This document shows positions 38,009 through 51,013 of a stretch of DNA of 64,000 nucleotides, piece after piece. Within the stretch, counting starts at the first letter, position 1. The number at the start of each line of letters is the position of its first letter. Under the pieces are notes generated by a model. That model saw only the letters and a list, made by a program, of their open reading frames with translations, was not told the origin of the DNA and ran no database searches. The stretch lies in NCBI GenBank assembly GCA_024138025.1, contig JAMXBD010000024.1:2418001-2482000 (forward strand). The letters run 5' to 3'. The position numbers and the translations under genes were made by a program. Source of the DNA: Combretum micranthum. Lineage: Eukaryota; Streptophyta; Magnoliopsida; Myrtales; Combretaceae.

Positions 38009-39715
38009 GGCGGACTGCCACATTTAGGGTACCCTTCGGGCGTGACATCGACACTTCTCTAAATGGATGAGTCGATCACACACTCCATTAGTCGAATAAT
38101 CCTCGGGTATAGGTATCCTTCCTCGGAATCACCTAATCAAGGAAAATACCCAAAATGAGTATTTCTTGATGACTTTCTTGAATTTTGATAAAACAATGTC
38201 ATAAGAACGCCAAAGTTCGTATAAGAGAGAATTCCAATTTAAATGCCATAACTTTGTCATTTTAACTCAGATTTGCGCATAAAATATACCGATTTCTACC
38301 TACTCGAAAGATCTATCCATTTCAAAACTATTTTCATCAAACTAGATCATTTAGGTTCCGAAACAGTGGTGATCAGATTCACCATGAATTTTTCCATCCC
38401 AAAAACAATTTGTTTCAAACTTTAAATCATTCAAAATTTGTTTGATAAATACTTAGTTATCTATATAGTTGAAAAATTCCTTTTCATAGATACTTAGCTC
38501 ATATTTTATCCATACTCAAGTATTTGTTGTCCAACCATGTTTCTTAGGTAAAACAATGTTAATTAGGAGTTTAGAAAACTATAGTTTATAAGAAATCCAT
38601 TTTGTAAATCCTTTCAAATGATATTTTGATTCCTTTGTTTTTCAAAGAATTACTTTATGTTTGTCTTACTATTTTTCTAAATGACTTTTTGATAAAATAA
38701 ATTTCTTCTTTTCTAAATTCTCAACATTAGTGCTACTTTTCATATTTGTTTTCTTTGACTATTTATTTGAAAAATCTTGGTTTTAGAAACTCTTATTTTT
38801 GTTTCAAGGGATTTCCTTATATTATAAAATTATTTTAGTATCAAAGTCATCTTCTTTTAAGAAAACGAAGTAATATAAAAAGCTTTTCAAAACAAAAGTA
38901 GCTTTTAAAATTGTAGTGAGCTCTTCTTAAAACTGGAAAAGAATAACTTTACTTTTATTAAATCATAGATTTTATGTTTCATGTAAAACTATTCTTAGGT
39001 ATAAAATCTCCTTTTTATCAAGTATAATTGGAGCTTTGAAAATTTGGACAACAATCTTAATAGCATGATTATGAGAAATAATAACAAACAAAAATAGCAT
39101 AAATAATAAATAAGGTCAAGTATTGAGAGTCTTAGTTCTTCAAGGCTCCCGGGATTAAGAAGTTGACTAGTCCTAAAATAAAATAAAATAAAAAAAAAAA
39201 ATTGTTTTGACTTGATGAGAACAAGTGTAAGATTAGAGACTAGTCTTAAAACAACAAAAATAAATAAATTACAATGGAAGAGATAAATAAATTACTTTGC
39301 ATGAAAATAAATAAATTGCAAATGAGCTTATATGCTCTAAAGAATATATATGTAGATATATAATAATACTTTGTTAGATATAATAACAATAATAATATGA
39401 ATAAATAAAGTAACAACATAAATAAATAGATTTTTTATGAAAAGAGCAATACATGAACATAGTGTAGCTTCCATAACATTTAGTTTTTTGGAAACTCACA
39501 CCATGGTCATGTAAAGTTACATAACATAGGAAGAAGAAATTTGTAAAGAAAGTTTACTAAAGAAGGTTTTTGGAGTATTTGGTGTGAATGGGTTTTGTGT
39601 ATGTGGAAGATGGTTTGAGAGTGTTTTTGAGAGAGTGTGAGAGGAAAATTTTAGAGAGTTTTGGTAATAAATGTATAGGTAGTAATAGTGTGAAAGAAGT
39701 GAAAGAGGAGAGGGG

Positions 39716-39723
39716 TATTTATA
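39716..39723 (-). promoter_or_regulatory. TATA box of LTR A6
   Basis: TATAAATA on the minus strand, 674 bp from the LTR 5' end. Confidence 0.6.
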
Positions 39724-42700
39724 GGAAATGAGGAGTGAATTTTTGTATGATTTAAATAAAGAAGAAATAAAATAAATTGAGAGTGAGACAAAGGGGGAGG
39801 GGCACGGCCATTAAGTGTGCGGAGAGAGAGAGTTTGATTTTTGTATTTTTGTTGATTAAATGTGATAATAAGTAAAGTAGATGTGAAATAATTTATGAGA
39901 AAGGTAAAAAATAAAGGTAATAGGTTATGGTGTTGTAAGAGTAGGTGTTAAAAAAAATAGAGAGAAAAAAATAGTGTAGAATAGTAATGAATAGTGTAAT
40001 GTAAAGTAAATATGACTAATAAAGTACTGGTAGTGAGAAAATATGCGTATAATTGCGATATCTCTTATTTTTACTTAACGAAAAATTATAAAACTGATAT
40101 TTTTGAAAACCTAACATCTTTGAGTCTAACAATACATTCGAATATTTTTACTATTCCGAGCCCTAGGACACGTTTTTCAAGAACGTATCCGTTTGGGTTC
40201 AAAACATTCGCGGTTTTACTAATCTGATCTTTTTAAGCTTCTTTGTAATTACAACTATTCTACATACTAATCTCCTATTTACTTTCTTAGGGTTGCTTAT
40301 TCGGGATTATCGGACTTAAACCATTACGTCTAACTAGGTTTTTGACTTTCGAATTAGGGTTCAAGCTAAACCAATTCCAAAACTTTGAGGGTTTACAATT
40401 ATTGTCGATTTTAAGGTGATATAGAATTTCAGACATATCAAATTCTATATTAAGAAAGAAATTCTTTACAATCAATTTCCGCCTCGATATTTTTAATGTT
40501 CTTTCATATAACTTTACATACATAGCATTTTGTCTTTCGTTAATTTTAATGCATCTATACTATAAGCATAATCAAGTACATAAGTTAAGGAAATAAACTC
40601 ATGTTGCCATGGCGATACTTCTTTTAAGTAGAAGAGTCGATCGAACAATCCACTTAGTCAGAATAGTCCTCGGGATATGGGTATCTTTCCCCGGAATCAC
40701 CTAATCAAGAAAAATACCTATAATGAGTATTTATTGATAACTCTCTTGAAATTTGACAAAACTATGTCATAAGAACGTCAAAATTCATGTGGAAGACAAT
40801 TCTAACTTAAAATTGTCATAAGTTAGTCATTTTAACCCGGAATTGCATATATAATATATTGTTTTTTACCTATTCAAAAAGATCTATCCATTTCTAAAAC
40901 TATTTTCATCAAACTAGGTCATATGAGCTCCAAAACAGTGGCGATCAGATTCACCACGAAATTTCCAACCTAAAGGCATTTGTTCCAATCATCAAATCAT
41001 CCAAAAATTGCTTTGATAAATACTAGTTATCTAAATATTTGAGAAATTCCTTTTATAGATGTATACTCATATTTCTTATGCTCAAGTATTTGTTATGCAA
41101 CCAAAATTCTTTAGTAAAAATAATGTTAGTTAGAAGTTTGGAAAAATCATAATTTACAAGAAATCTTTTGTAAATCCTTTAGAAATGGATATTTTGATCT
41201 TTTGTTTTCAAAAGTATTTTATGTTTATCTTAATATTTTTCTTGGGGACTTTTTCATAAAATGAATTTCTCTATTTTTTCTTTATGAAAATTTTAACATT
41301 AGTGTCACTTATTTTATGTATTTCCTTTGACTATTATTTTGATCTTAGTTTGAAAACTTATATTACATTTTCATGGGGTTTCCTTTATATTATGTTTTTA
41401 AGAAAAAATATTTTTGTAACAAAGAATCATCATCCTTTTTATTTTTAGAAAACAACCTATTACTACTATAGTTATGGTTTTAGAAAAAAAAAAAAAAAAA
41501 CCTTTCAAAATAATGGTATTTCCAAAATTATAATGAGTTTTTCCTAAGGCTTTGAGAAAAATAGATTTCTTTTAAAGATTTAAAAACTCTAAATTTCTTT
41601 TAGAACCTTCCTTTGATGACAAAAATCTCTTTTGTAAAAAGTATAATTTAACCTTTGTAGTTTAGACAACACTTTTTATTTTGCATGAATATGAGAATAA
41701 TAACGATTAAAATTATAACAACAAATTAATAAGCAAAATAATACAAGTCAAGTATTGAGAATCTTAGCTTTAAATTAAGGCTCTCGAACTAAGAAATGGA
41801 CTAGTCCCAAAAGGAAAAGAAAATTATTTTGACTTGATAAGAACAAGTCTAAGACTGAAAAACTAGTCTTAAAATAGCATGAAAGTAAATAAATTTGCAT
41901 TGCATAAAAATAAATAAATAAATAACAAATGAGCTTATATGGTCTAAGGAATATATATAGATACATAAATATATTTATTTAAACATAGCTAAGAAGTTAG
42001 CATAGTAACAACAATAATATGTGCAAAAAATAATAACAACATAAAATATAGAAATAGATTTTCATGAACAAAAACTGTAAACCCCTAAAATTTCGATTAA
42101 TTTTAAGTTTGATCTTAAAATTAAAAGTCAATTGAAACCCTAAAGGTCAACAAAAAGTGTATTATAAACCCTAGATTTTAGATTTGACATTCCTGTTTTC
42201 TTTAGCCCTAGAAAACGAAGTTGGAATAACTAGTGATAATAGTTCGTAATAGCTTCAGATTATTTAAAAATATCATATTTGCGAAATCCGAGTGTCCTTC
42301 GAACTCAAACGAGATCAATTCTCGAAAATCATGTCCTAGAACCCTAAATAATAAAAATATTTTGATAACACCGATAGGACAGATTTAATACAAGGATTTC
42401 AAAAATATCAATTTCGTAATTTTTCGGTAATTAAAAATATCTGATATTGTAATTATACGCGTATTTTTTTACTATCGGTATTTTATTAGTCACATCTACT
42501 TTACATTATACTATTCATTACTATTATACACTATTTATCTATCTCTACTTTTTCTAACACCTACTCTTACAACACCATAACATATTATCTTTACCTTTAC
42601 CTTTCCCATAACTTAATATCATATCTATTTTACAAATTATTACTTTTAATACATAAAAATCTAAAAAATTACATCTCCCTCTCCTCTCTCTCTCCTTGGC

Positions 42701-42783
42701 AGCGCTACCCTCTCTCTCTCTTCCTCTATTTTATTTCAATTTTTTCTTTAATTAAATCACTCAAAAATCACTCCACATTTTCC

Positions 42784-42791
42784 TATAAATA
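42784..42791 (+). promoter_or_regulatory. TATA box of LTR A8
   Basis: TATAAATA followed by CCCCC, 708 bp into the LTR, preceded by CT-rich sequence. Confidence 0.65.
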
Positions 42792-45506
42792 CCCCCCTCC
42801 TCTTTCACTTCATTCACACATCTTCTACTCACAAATTTCACTCTCAAAACTCTCTTCAAATCCCTCTCAATTACTATCCCAAAACTCTCTCAAAATTCTC
42901 TCACAAAACCTTCTTCTTCTCTTCTTCTACAAAACCTTTACGTAAGAAATTTTCTTTAAGATTCCTCTTACCATGTCATGTAACTTTACATGACCATGGT
43001 GTGAGTTTCCTAAACTTAATGTTATGGAAGCTGCACTATGTTCATGTATTGTTCTTGTTCATAAAATTATATTCATGTATTTCTATGTTATTATTTTACT
43101 TTTGCTCATATTTTGATTTCATGTTAATCTTTTATATATATGTAACTAGATATAATTATGTACTAATATATAATCTTTAGAGCATATAAGCTCATTGTTA
43201 TTTATTTATTTCTAAGTAATGCAATTTATTTATTTATTTTATGCTATTTTAAGACTAGTTTATAGTTTTAGACTTGTCCTCATCAAGTCAAAACAACATA
43301 TTTGCTTTCTTTTCTTATTTTCTTTTGGGACTAGTCCATTCTTAGTCCCGGGATATCTTAATAAAGTTAAGGTTCCCAATACTTGATATATTTCTTTACT
43401 TTCTTATTTTATTACCATTATGTAATTTATTATTTCCCTATGTTTTCATATTTCTATTTCATGATCATGCATGAACATAGTGATTTTGTCTCAAAAAAAG
43501 ATAAAGAAGAAAAGTTTTCTTAAAATAGAAGTTATTCTCCAAAATAAATGTTGTCATGAAAGAAACAATTTTTCTATGAAAACTTAAAGAACCAACTTAG
43601 TATATCTTTTCTAAGAAATTAGCGGAGCTCATAATAGAAGTTAGAAACTAAAGAAAAGGAATTCTTAGAAAATACACATTTATTGGAAAAGTATTCCTTA
43701 AGATTAAGAAATTTCAAATTCTTGTTTAAATAAAAAGTTTTACTAAAACTCCACTTTTCATCATTCAAAAAGACTAGTTTGACAAACACCAAGAAATCTC
43801 CTTTCATAAAAATAGAATTAATGAGCAACATAGTAAACCACTTCTTCGGATATAGAATTATTACTTTCAAAAGAATTAGAAACTAAGCTATAAGTAATTT
43901 AGAAAGTAGAAGTTATTCTTTCGAAATTTAAGGAAATAGAATTAAGAAAATACCCCTTTCAAAATGACTTGAGAAAGTTCTAGCAAACTAAGAGGGAAAT
44001 TTCAAAAGTTTTAGAAAACTTTACTTTTACCAAAAATTTATAGTTGACACAACTTCATTGATTTCATGCACTTAACATGAGTAAACAAATATGTATATTT
44101 TTCAAAGGTCTTACAACTATCTATCTCTTTGATTCAAGTTTTTATAAAAAGAAGAAAGTAAGTTTTGTAAATTCGTAGTGAATATGATCACCACTGTTTT
44201 GGAGCTCAAATGACTTAGTATGATGAAAATAATTTTAGAATTGGATAGATCTTTTCAAATAGATAGAAATCGGTATATTATATGCGCATTCTGAGTTAAA
44301 ATGACCAAGTTATGGCCATTTTAAGTTATAATTTCTCTCTATACGAATTTAACGATCTTATGACATAGTTTCTTATTAGTACCATGGAATAAAAAAGAAA
44401 TACTCATTTTGGGTATTCTTCTTAATTAGGTGATCTCGAGGAGGATTGTTCATATCCCGAAGATTACTACGATTAGTAGAAATCTCGAACGACTCATCCA
44501 TTACAAGAAATGTGTCATCATGGCTGAGTGAGTCTACTCCCCGTTATTTTTCACACTTATGATTGTGCTTGTAAATTTAGTTGCATTAAAATTTAGGCAA
44601 AATCAAATGGAAGTTGTATGATAATATGTTGAAAGAATATTAAGTATATTGAAACATGATTTGTTTGTAATAAAGTTGCATGTATATTAATATCTTGAAA
44701 TGTTTGAAATTGATTGCTCACTTGAAAGAAGTTAAATATAACGACTAGACTTTAATTAAGAAATTGTACATGCACTTCATATGTTAAGTCACATCGCATT
44801 CACTACTATACAATTGGTGGGACAAGTGTATAATAGTGGTGGCAGGCATAACCGGTATATCATGTAAGTGGGAGTAGGAGCCGGTAAGAACTACGCAAAT
44901 TGGTGGCTAGTAGGAGCCTGAAATAATTACAAGTTTTTGATGGCGTATAGAAGCCGGTAAGTCTATAAAAGAGTTTTAAAAGTCGTGGCAGTAATTGGCC
45001 TGAATACCTAACCCCGAATGAAGGGCGTAATTCATTCAACATATGATTCTCGGAAAGTCATATGTCTTGTATGCTCATGTGTTTGTTGCATTCCATTTGC
45101 TTGACTAATAAACTTGGTTGATATTTTACTTCGAGTATGAATTTTTGGGATTTACTCACTAAGCCCGTACGCTTACGCCCCTATAGGTATTTCCATTCTC
45201 AGGAACACCTATTTTGTACCCGAGGTCTCCTCATATCCGCGTAAGTATTCTTTTGAAGCTTTTGGAGTAAATTTACTTGAATATTTAGATTAGAATTCCT
45301 TTGAAATCTTTGATGTAGTATTTAAATATTGTAAAGACTGTTTCGATCTTTGGGATTTAGCAGGGGTATGTCCCTAAGAAATCATGTAATAAACCTTTGG
45401 TTATCAATTCTATAATATATTTTATTTTTGGATTCTTGTATGTTCACTTTTACTTGCTTAGACTATGCTTCCAAAAAGCGTCTCCTATTACCGTGCTAGA
45501 CGCCTT

Positions 45507-45569
45507 ACATGTAATACTAAGACTTTCGCGTAACTGAGGCAGTCATTCTTGAGTCTTGATATTATATGT
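45507..45569 (+). other. 3'-terminal hairpin of LTR A8
   Basis: Arms of 19 nt each starting ACATGTAATACTAAGACTT, with AGTCTTGATATTATATGT on the other side. Most positions pair. Confidence 0.7.
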
Positions 45570-45936
45570 GGCGGGCTGCCACGTCTAGGATACCCTTCGG
45601 GGCATGACAAAAGCAATACATGAGCATAGTATAGCTTCCATAATAACAAGTTTAGGGAACTCATATGATTATGTAAAGTTACATGACATGGTAGTAAATA
45701 TGAAAAGAAGTTTTACCTATAGAGGAGTTGGAAGTAGTATATATAAATGAGTTTTGTGTGTGGAGAAGAAGAAAGTTTGGGAGAGTTTTGGGAGAAAGTA
45801 TTTGGAGAGAGTCTTGAGAGAAGAATTTTGAAGGGTTTTGGCAGTGAGTTTGTGGGTAGATGAAGTGTGAAAGAAATGAAAGAGGAGGGGGGTATTTATC
45901 ACGCCCTAAAGGGTATCCTAAACGTGGCAGTCTGCC

Positions 45937-46001
45937 ACATACAGTATTAAAACTTAAGAATGACTTCTCGAAGTCATGCGAAAGTTTTCAACACCATATG
46001 T
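45937..46001 (-). other. 3'-terminal hairpin of LTR A9
   Basis: Arms AAAACTT and AAGTTTT with an outer ACATA/TATGT. An inner ATGAC/GTCAT stem lies in the loop. Compared with A10 both arms have changed and pairing is kept. Confidence 0.65.
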
Positions 46002-48501
46002 AAGGCGTCTATCACAACAATAGGAGACACCAGTGGGATGTATAGTTCGAGATAGTATGTACAACATACAAGAATCTAAATAATCGTCCAATTTATCATT
46101 AATAGAATAAAATCCGCACATCATCTTAAGGGTTTTCTCCTATAATTCTCCAAACAATCATAATATCAACTTAATCTTTCTCACAACAACATAATACTAA
46201 CACCATAAGACATCGAAGGATAATTAACCTAAGATCTTCAAAGGATTTCCAGAAGCTCCTTAAATCATAATTCCACTCGGGTATACGTAGTCCTTGTTTA
46301 TGAAAGATATTGGTCCTGTACAACAAAGGTCTATCAGAGTATAAGTACAACTAGCTTAATGAGAATATTCCTGAATCAATGTACTTGTATAAATAATTTC
46401 AAACAAGTTATTAAATAAGCATATGAATGCATCAAACAAGTGATCAAGCAATACATATGATCTACCATAAATCATATGTTTGAATGGATTTACCCCTCCA
46501 TTGAGGGCTAGGTGTTCCAGGCTCTTTAAAACCCATCTTTAAATCCAACTCATGTAGTTTATTTCAGGTGCCTACTCGCCCATCTCAAATAGTTCTTTCA
46601 GGCTCCTAATCGCCTATCTTGCAGATTTCTGGCTACTGCTCACACGGCTACTAAACTCTTATCCCATTGAGAATAGCAGCCCATGCAATGAAACTAACTA
46701 CGTGATATACATGAATCAATTAGTACAATTCGTAGTATATGATTAGAGTAATTTAAAGGTGATCACAGAATTTGCACACACTCCAATAGGATAATAATAA
46801 AACATAAGTTAATTAACAATGATTCATGCTTCGGTATGCTTAACATTCTTTCAACCAATATTATCATACATAATTCATTTTCATCTTTTTCTACTTCTAG
46901 TGCCTCTAGCTACAAGCACAACCAAGTACGTAAAAGGTAGGAAATAAACTCACTTGGCCATGAGGATCTATCTCTCTTACGGATGAGTCGATCGGTAAAT
47001 CCACTAATCAAAATAATCCTCCGGATATGAATACTCCTCCTCGGGATCACCTAATCAAGAAGAATACCCATAATGAGCTTTCTTATTGATTCTATGGTAC
47101 TCATCAAAAACTATGTCATAAGATTGTTAAAATTCGTATAGAAGATAATTCCAACTTAAAATGACCATAACTTGGTCATTTTAACTCGGAATTGCGTGTA
47201 TAATATACTGTTTTCTACCTACTCAAAAAGATCTATCCATTTCTAAGGTTATTTTTGTCATAAAAGCCATTTGGGTTGAAAAATACTACGGTACATAATA
47301 ATTACGAATTTATAGTTCACAAAATATGATTTTTCCAAACTTTGCTTTACTAAAAAATCCTTAAGAAAATATATGGATATGTATATACTTGAAAAATCCT
47401 TTGAACATATATTTATACTCATATTGTATGCATGATTTTTGTAGTGTTGTCTTAATATTGATATTTCATAAACAAATTGTCTTCGATGGTTCTAAAAGAT
47501 AAAACTTTTGAGAATTTCTCCTTTTTGATTTGTTAGAAAGAAAACAAAAATATATTTGAGTTGTTATGATTATTATTTCATTTTCTCACCTTTCAAAAGT
47601 AAATTCATTTTAAAAAATTTTGGTTCTTTAAGTTATCTACTAACTTTATTTCTAGTGATTGAAAATACGTTTTTCAAAATATTCTTTAAGTTTCAAATAT
47701 TTGAAGTTGTGTATGTTTTCATCTTATTTTTATATCATTTTTCTTCTTTAGGAAATAGGTGTACCTTTAAAACTTTACTTTCTTGGAAAATTATATTTTT
47801 CTAAGTTGGTTTCCAAAATAGTGAGTTGATTTTATCTTGGTTTGAAAAACTTGTTTTATTCTTAATATTTGTCAAGTGATAGAATAATTCTTTTAGACAA
47901 GTTTATAAGAAAAGTTTTTTTAATAAATAATTGTTAACATTTAGAACTTAGTAAAAATTTTATTTTAAATTTTGAAAAGATAGTAGTAATTATAAAATTG
48001 AAGTTTTGAAGATACTTTCATAGTATGTGATTTTCAAAGTCTATAATGAATCTATTTAAGTCTTATAAAAGATATGGTTAAGTTGAATATTAAGTTTAAT
48101 ACTAAAAATTCTATCTTTATGAAGTATTTAGTTTTGATTCATAAAAGAAATGAGTTCTTTTTATTTGAAGAAATCTTGCACACTATTACTTAAAAACTTA
48201 TGATCAATTTGTCTAAGCTTTTAAAAAACAAAATTTAGACTTTCTTGTTGAAAACTCCTTTATTGAGAAATCTAGTTCATCTTTCCTTGTTTAAAAACCC
48301 ATTTTTATTTATTTTTTTTCTTAAGAAAACAATATTATAATCATGCATGAATATGATTATGTAGCTATGTAAAAGTAAAGATAATACATAATAAGATAGA
48401 AAGAAATTTTTGTAAGTAAATAAACAAAATAAAATAGTCAAGCATTGGGAACCTTAGCTTCTATCATGCCCCGAAGGGTACCCTAAACGTGGCAGTCCGC
48501 C

Positions 48502-48564
48502 ACATATAATATCAAGGCTTAAGAATGGCTACCTTAGTCATGCGAAAGCCTTAGTATTATATGT
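48502..48564 (-). other. 3'-terminal hairpin of LTR A10
   Basis: Arm ACATATAATATCAAGGCTT (48502-48520) pairs with AAGCCTTAGTATTATATGT (48546-48564) at 17 of 19 positions. The smaller stem GTGGC/GCCAC (48489-48503) overlaps its edge, and the palindrome AGGGTACCCT lies between that and the LTR end. Confidence 0.75.
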
Positions 48565-50511
48565 AAGGCGTCTAACACGGTAATAAGAGACGCTTTTGGG
48601 AAACATAGTTTAAGCAAGTAAGGATAAACATACAAGAATCCAGAAATAAAATATCTCATATCATAAATAACCAAAGGTCTGTTACATAATTTCTTAGGGG
48701 CATACCCCCGCTAATTCCAAGGATCGAGATAATCTTCATAACATCCAAAATACCACATCAAAGATTTCAAAGGAATTCTAATCTAAGTCTTCGAGTAGAT
48801 TTCCTCCAAAAGCTTCAATATAAAACGTACACGGATACGGGAAGACCTTGGGCTCAAAAATAGGTGTTCCTAAGAATACAAATACCTATAGGGGTGTAAG
48901 CTTATGGGCTTAGTGAGTAAATCCCAAAATTTATACTCGAAGAAAATTATCAATCAAGTTTATTATTCAAACATATGAAATGCAACAACCACGTGAGCAT
49001 ACAAGACATATGACTTTCCGGGAATCATATGAATTGAATTTACGCCCTTCATTCGGGGTTGGGTATTCAGGCCAATTACAACCACAACTTTTTAAAACAC
49101 TTTTATAAATCTTACCGGCTCCTATACGCCATCAAAAACGTGTAGTTATTACAGGCTCCTACTAGCCACCAATTTTTTTTTGTAGTTTTTACGGCTCTTA
49201 CTCGCCACTTACATGATATACCGATTATGTCTACCACACTATTATACACTTGTCCCACCAATTGTATAGTAGTGAATGCAATGTGACTCAACATATGAAG
49301 TGCATGAATAATTTCTTTAATTAAAGTCTAGTAGTTATATTTAACTTCTTTCAAGTGATCAATCAATTTCAAACATTTCAAGATATTAATTTACATACAA
49401 CTTTATTACAATCAAATCGAGTTTCGATATACTTAATATTCTTTCAACATATTACCATACACTTCCTTTTGATTTTTCTTAAATTTTAGTGCAACTAATT
49501 TTACAAACACAATCAAGAGCACGAGAAAATTAACGAGAAGTAACTCACTCGGCCATGATGACACCGTTCTTGAATTGGATGGGTCGTTCGGAAATTCCAC
49601 TTAATCGTAGTAATCCTCGGGATATGAACAATCCTCCTCGCGATTATCTAATCAAGAAGAATACCCAAAAATGAGTATTTCATGAAATTCTATCCTTGAA
49701 GATTCTAATCTTTTCTTAAAATCGTGGTAAATCGTATAAGGGGAATTTCCAACTTAAAATGGCCATAACTTGCTCATTTTAACTCGGAATTTCGCGTATA
49801 ATATATCGTTTTCTACCTACTCGAAAAGATCTACGCATTTCTAAGCTTATTTCCATAAAACTAAGTCGTTTGGGTTCCGAAAAGGCAGAGACAGATTTGC
49901 CACGAATTTGCAAAACTTGTTTTCCTTCTTGTAAACAAAGCTCATTTTGAAAAGATAAATATTTCAATTATTTTGTAAACTTTTGAAAGGTATATATTTA
50001 TGTAATGACTCATAACAAATGTATGAAGTAAATGAGTTGTCTCAACTTATAAAAATTAAGGTTTTAAAAGACTTTGAACTTGAGATTCTATTGAATATTT
50101 ATTTTACTTTTGAAAGATCTTGAGTTATTGAGATGAATATTCTTTTTCTAAATTTAATCTCTTGTAATTTCTTTAAATTTAAGTGTGGTTTTATTTTCAA
50201 AACTTGGATTCAAAAAGTAATAAAATGACATTTTTGTTTCTTGTAATGAATATTTCTTGATGAAAGATAAGTTTTCATAAAACCTTTTGTTTATGTAAGA
50301 AAAATCATTTCCAAGCATGTTCATGAGTTTTTAGGAAATCTATTTCCTATTTTATTTAACAAGAACCTTTAGTTTTAGAAAGACACTTCCTCATCTATTT
50401 TGTTGAGACAAAAACATTATGTTCATGCATGAATATGAATCATAACTATAGAAATATAAAGGAACATAATAACTTGAAAGCTTAAGTAAATAATAAAGTA
50501 AATCAAGTATT

Positions 50512-50624
50512 GGGACCTTAGCTTCATCAAGGTACCCCGGGACTAAGAAAAGACTAGTCCCGAAAAAGAAAAGAATTGTTTTGACTTGATGAGGACAAGT
50601 CTAAGACTAGAATGACTAGTCTTA
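50512..50624 (-). other. Cluster of four stem-loops in LTR A10
   Basis: Four inverted repeats in 113 bp: GGGACCTT with AAGGTACCC (50512-50538, one bulge); CGGGACTA with TAGTCCCG (50538-50562, 8 perfect pairs); GACTTG with CAAGTC (50583-50601); TAAGACTAG with CTAGTCTTA (50602-50624, 9 perfect pairs). The same order occurs in A5-A9. It lies about 400-500 bp downstream of the TATA box, so it should be transcribed. Confidence 0.75.
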
Positions 50625-51005
50625 AAATCAACTTGAAATTAAATAAATTGCATGAAAGATAAATAAATGTAAACAATGAGCTTATATGCTCTAAATAATA
50701 TATATAGCTATATAGATATATTAGATAGTAAAGAACATAAAGAAACATAAATGAACATAGAGGAATTTGATTATGAACAAAAACAAAGCATGAACCTAAT
50801 GTTGCTTTCTTAACCTTCATGGTTTTAGAAAACACACACTAAGCTCATACTAAGTAGATGAACATGAAGAATCTTGAGAAATTTCTTACCTAAAGGAAGC
50901 TAAACTAAGAGACTTCTTGAAAGAACTCTTGAGAGAATTGGAGAGAAATTTTTGTAGAGTAACTTTAGAGAAGAAGAGTGTGAAAGAAGTGAAGGTATGA
51001 AGGGG

Positions 51006-51013
51006 TATTTATA
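51006..51013 (-). promoter_or_regulatory. TATA box of LTR A10
   Basis: TATAAATA on the minus strand, 693 bp from the LTR 5' end, just after a GGGGTGGGCCGGCGC promoter-proximal segment. Confidence 0.6.

Larger units (their letters stand above)
34816..38047 (+). mobile_element. Solo LTR A7 (family A) in A6
   Basis: It starts TGTAAACCCTCGAAG and ends CTTCGGGCGTGACA. The flanks TCGGC (34811-34815) and TCGAC (38048-38052) form a TSD with one transition. At 3232 bp it is uninterrupted, so it and A8 and A10 show the plain family layout: U3 with a TATA box at 35512-35519, a stem-loop cluster at about 35886-35995, a hairpin GTGGTGAATCTGTTCGCCAC at 36703, and the 3' hairpin at 37945-38008. Confidence 0.92.
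33745..40397 (-). mobile_element. Solo LTR A6 (family A) in A5; holds A7
   Basis: The + strand starts TGTCACGCCTCAAGGGG and ends GAGGGTTTACA. The flanks are ATTAT at 33740-33744 and ATTAT at 40398-40402, an exact TSD. The net length is about 3.4 kb (33745-34815 and 38053-40397). The TATA box is at 39716-39723 and the stem-loop cluster at about 39115-39245. Confidence 0.92.
42076..45609 (+). mobile_element. Solo LTR A8 (family A) in A5
   Basis: It starts TGTAAACCCCTAAAATT and ends CTTCGGGGCATGACA. The flanks AAAAC (42071-42075) and AAAGC (45610-45614) form a TSD with one transition. At 3534 bp it is uninterrupted. The TATA box is at 42784-42791 and the stem-loop cluster at about 43250-43390. 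The 3' hairpin is at 45507-45569. No internal domain or primer-binding site lies next to it. Confidence 0.92.

Noticed and set aside
10512..48500. The repeated TCACGCCCCGAAGGG boxes as a possible CRISPR-like or satellite array
   Set aside because: They are the 3' ends of dispersed LTR copies with different neighbours and TSDs, and are not regularly spaced.
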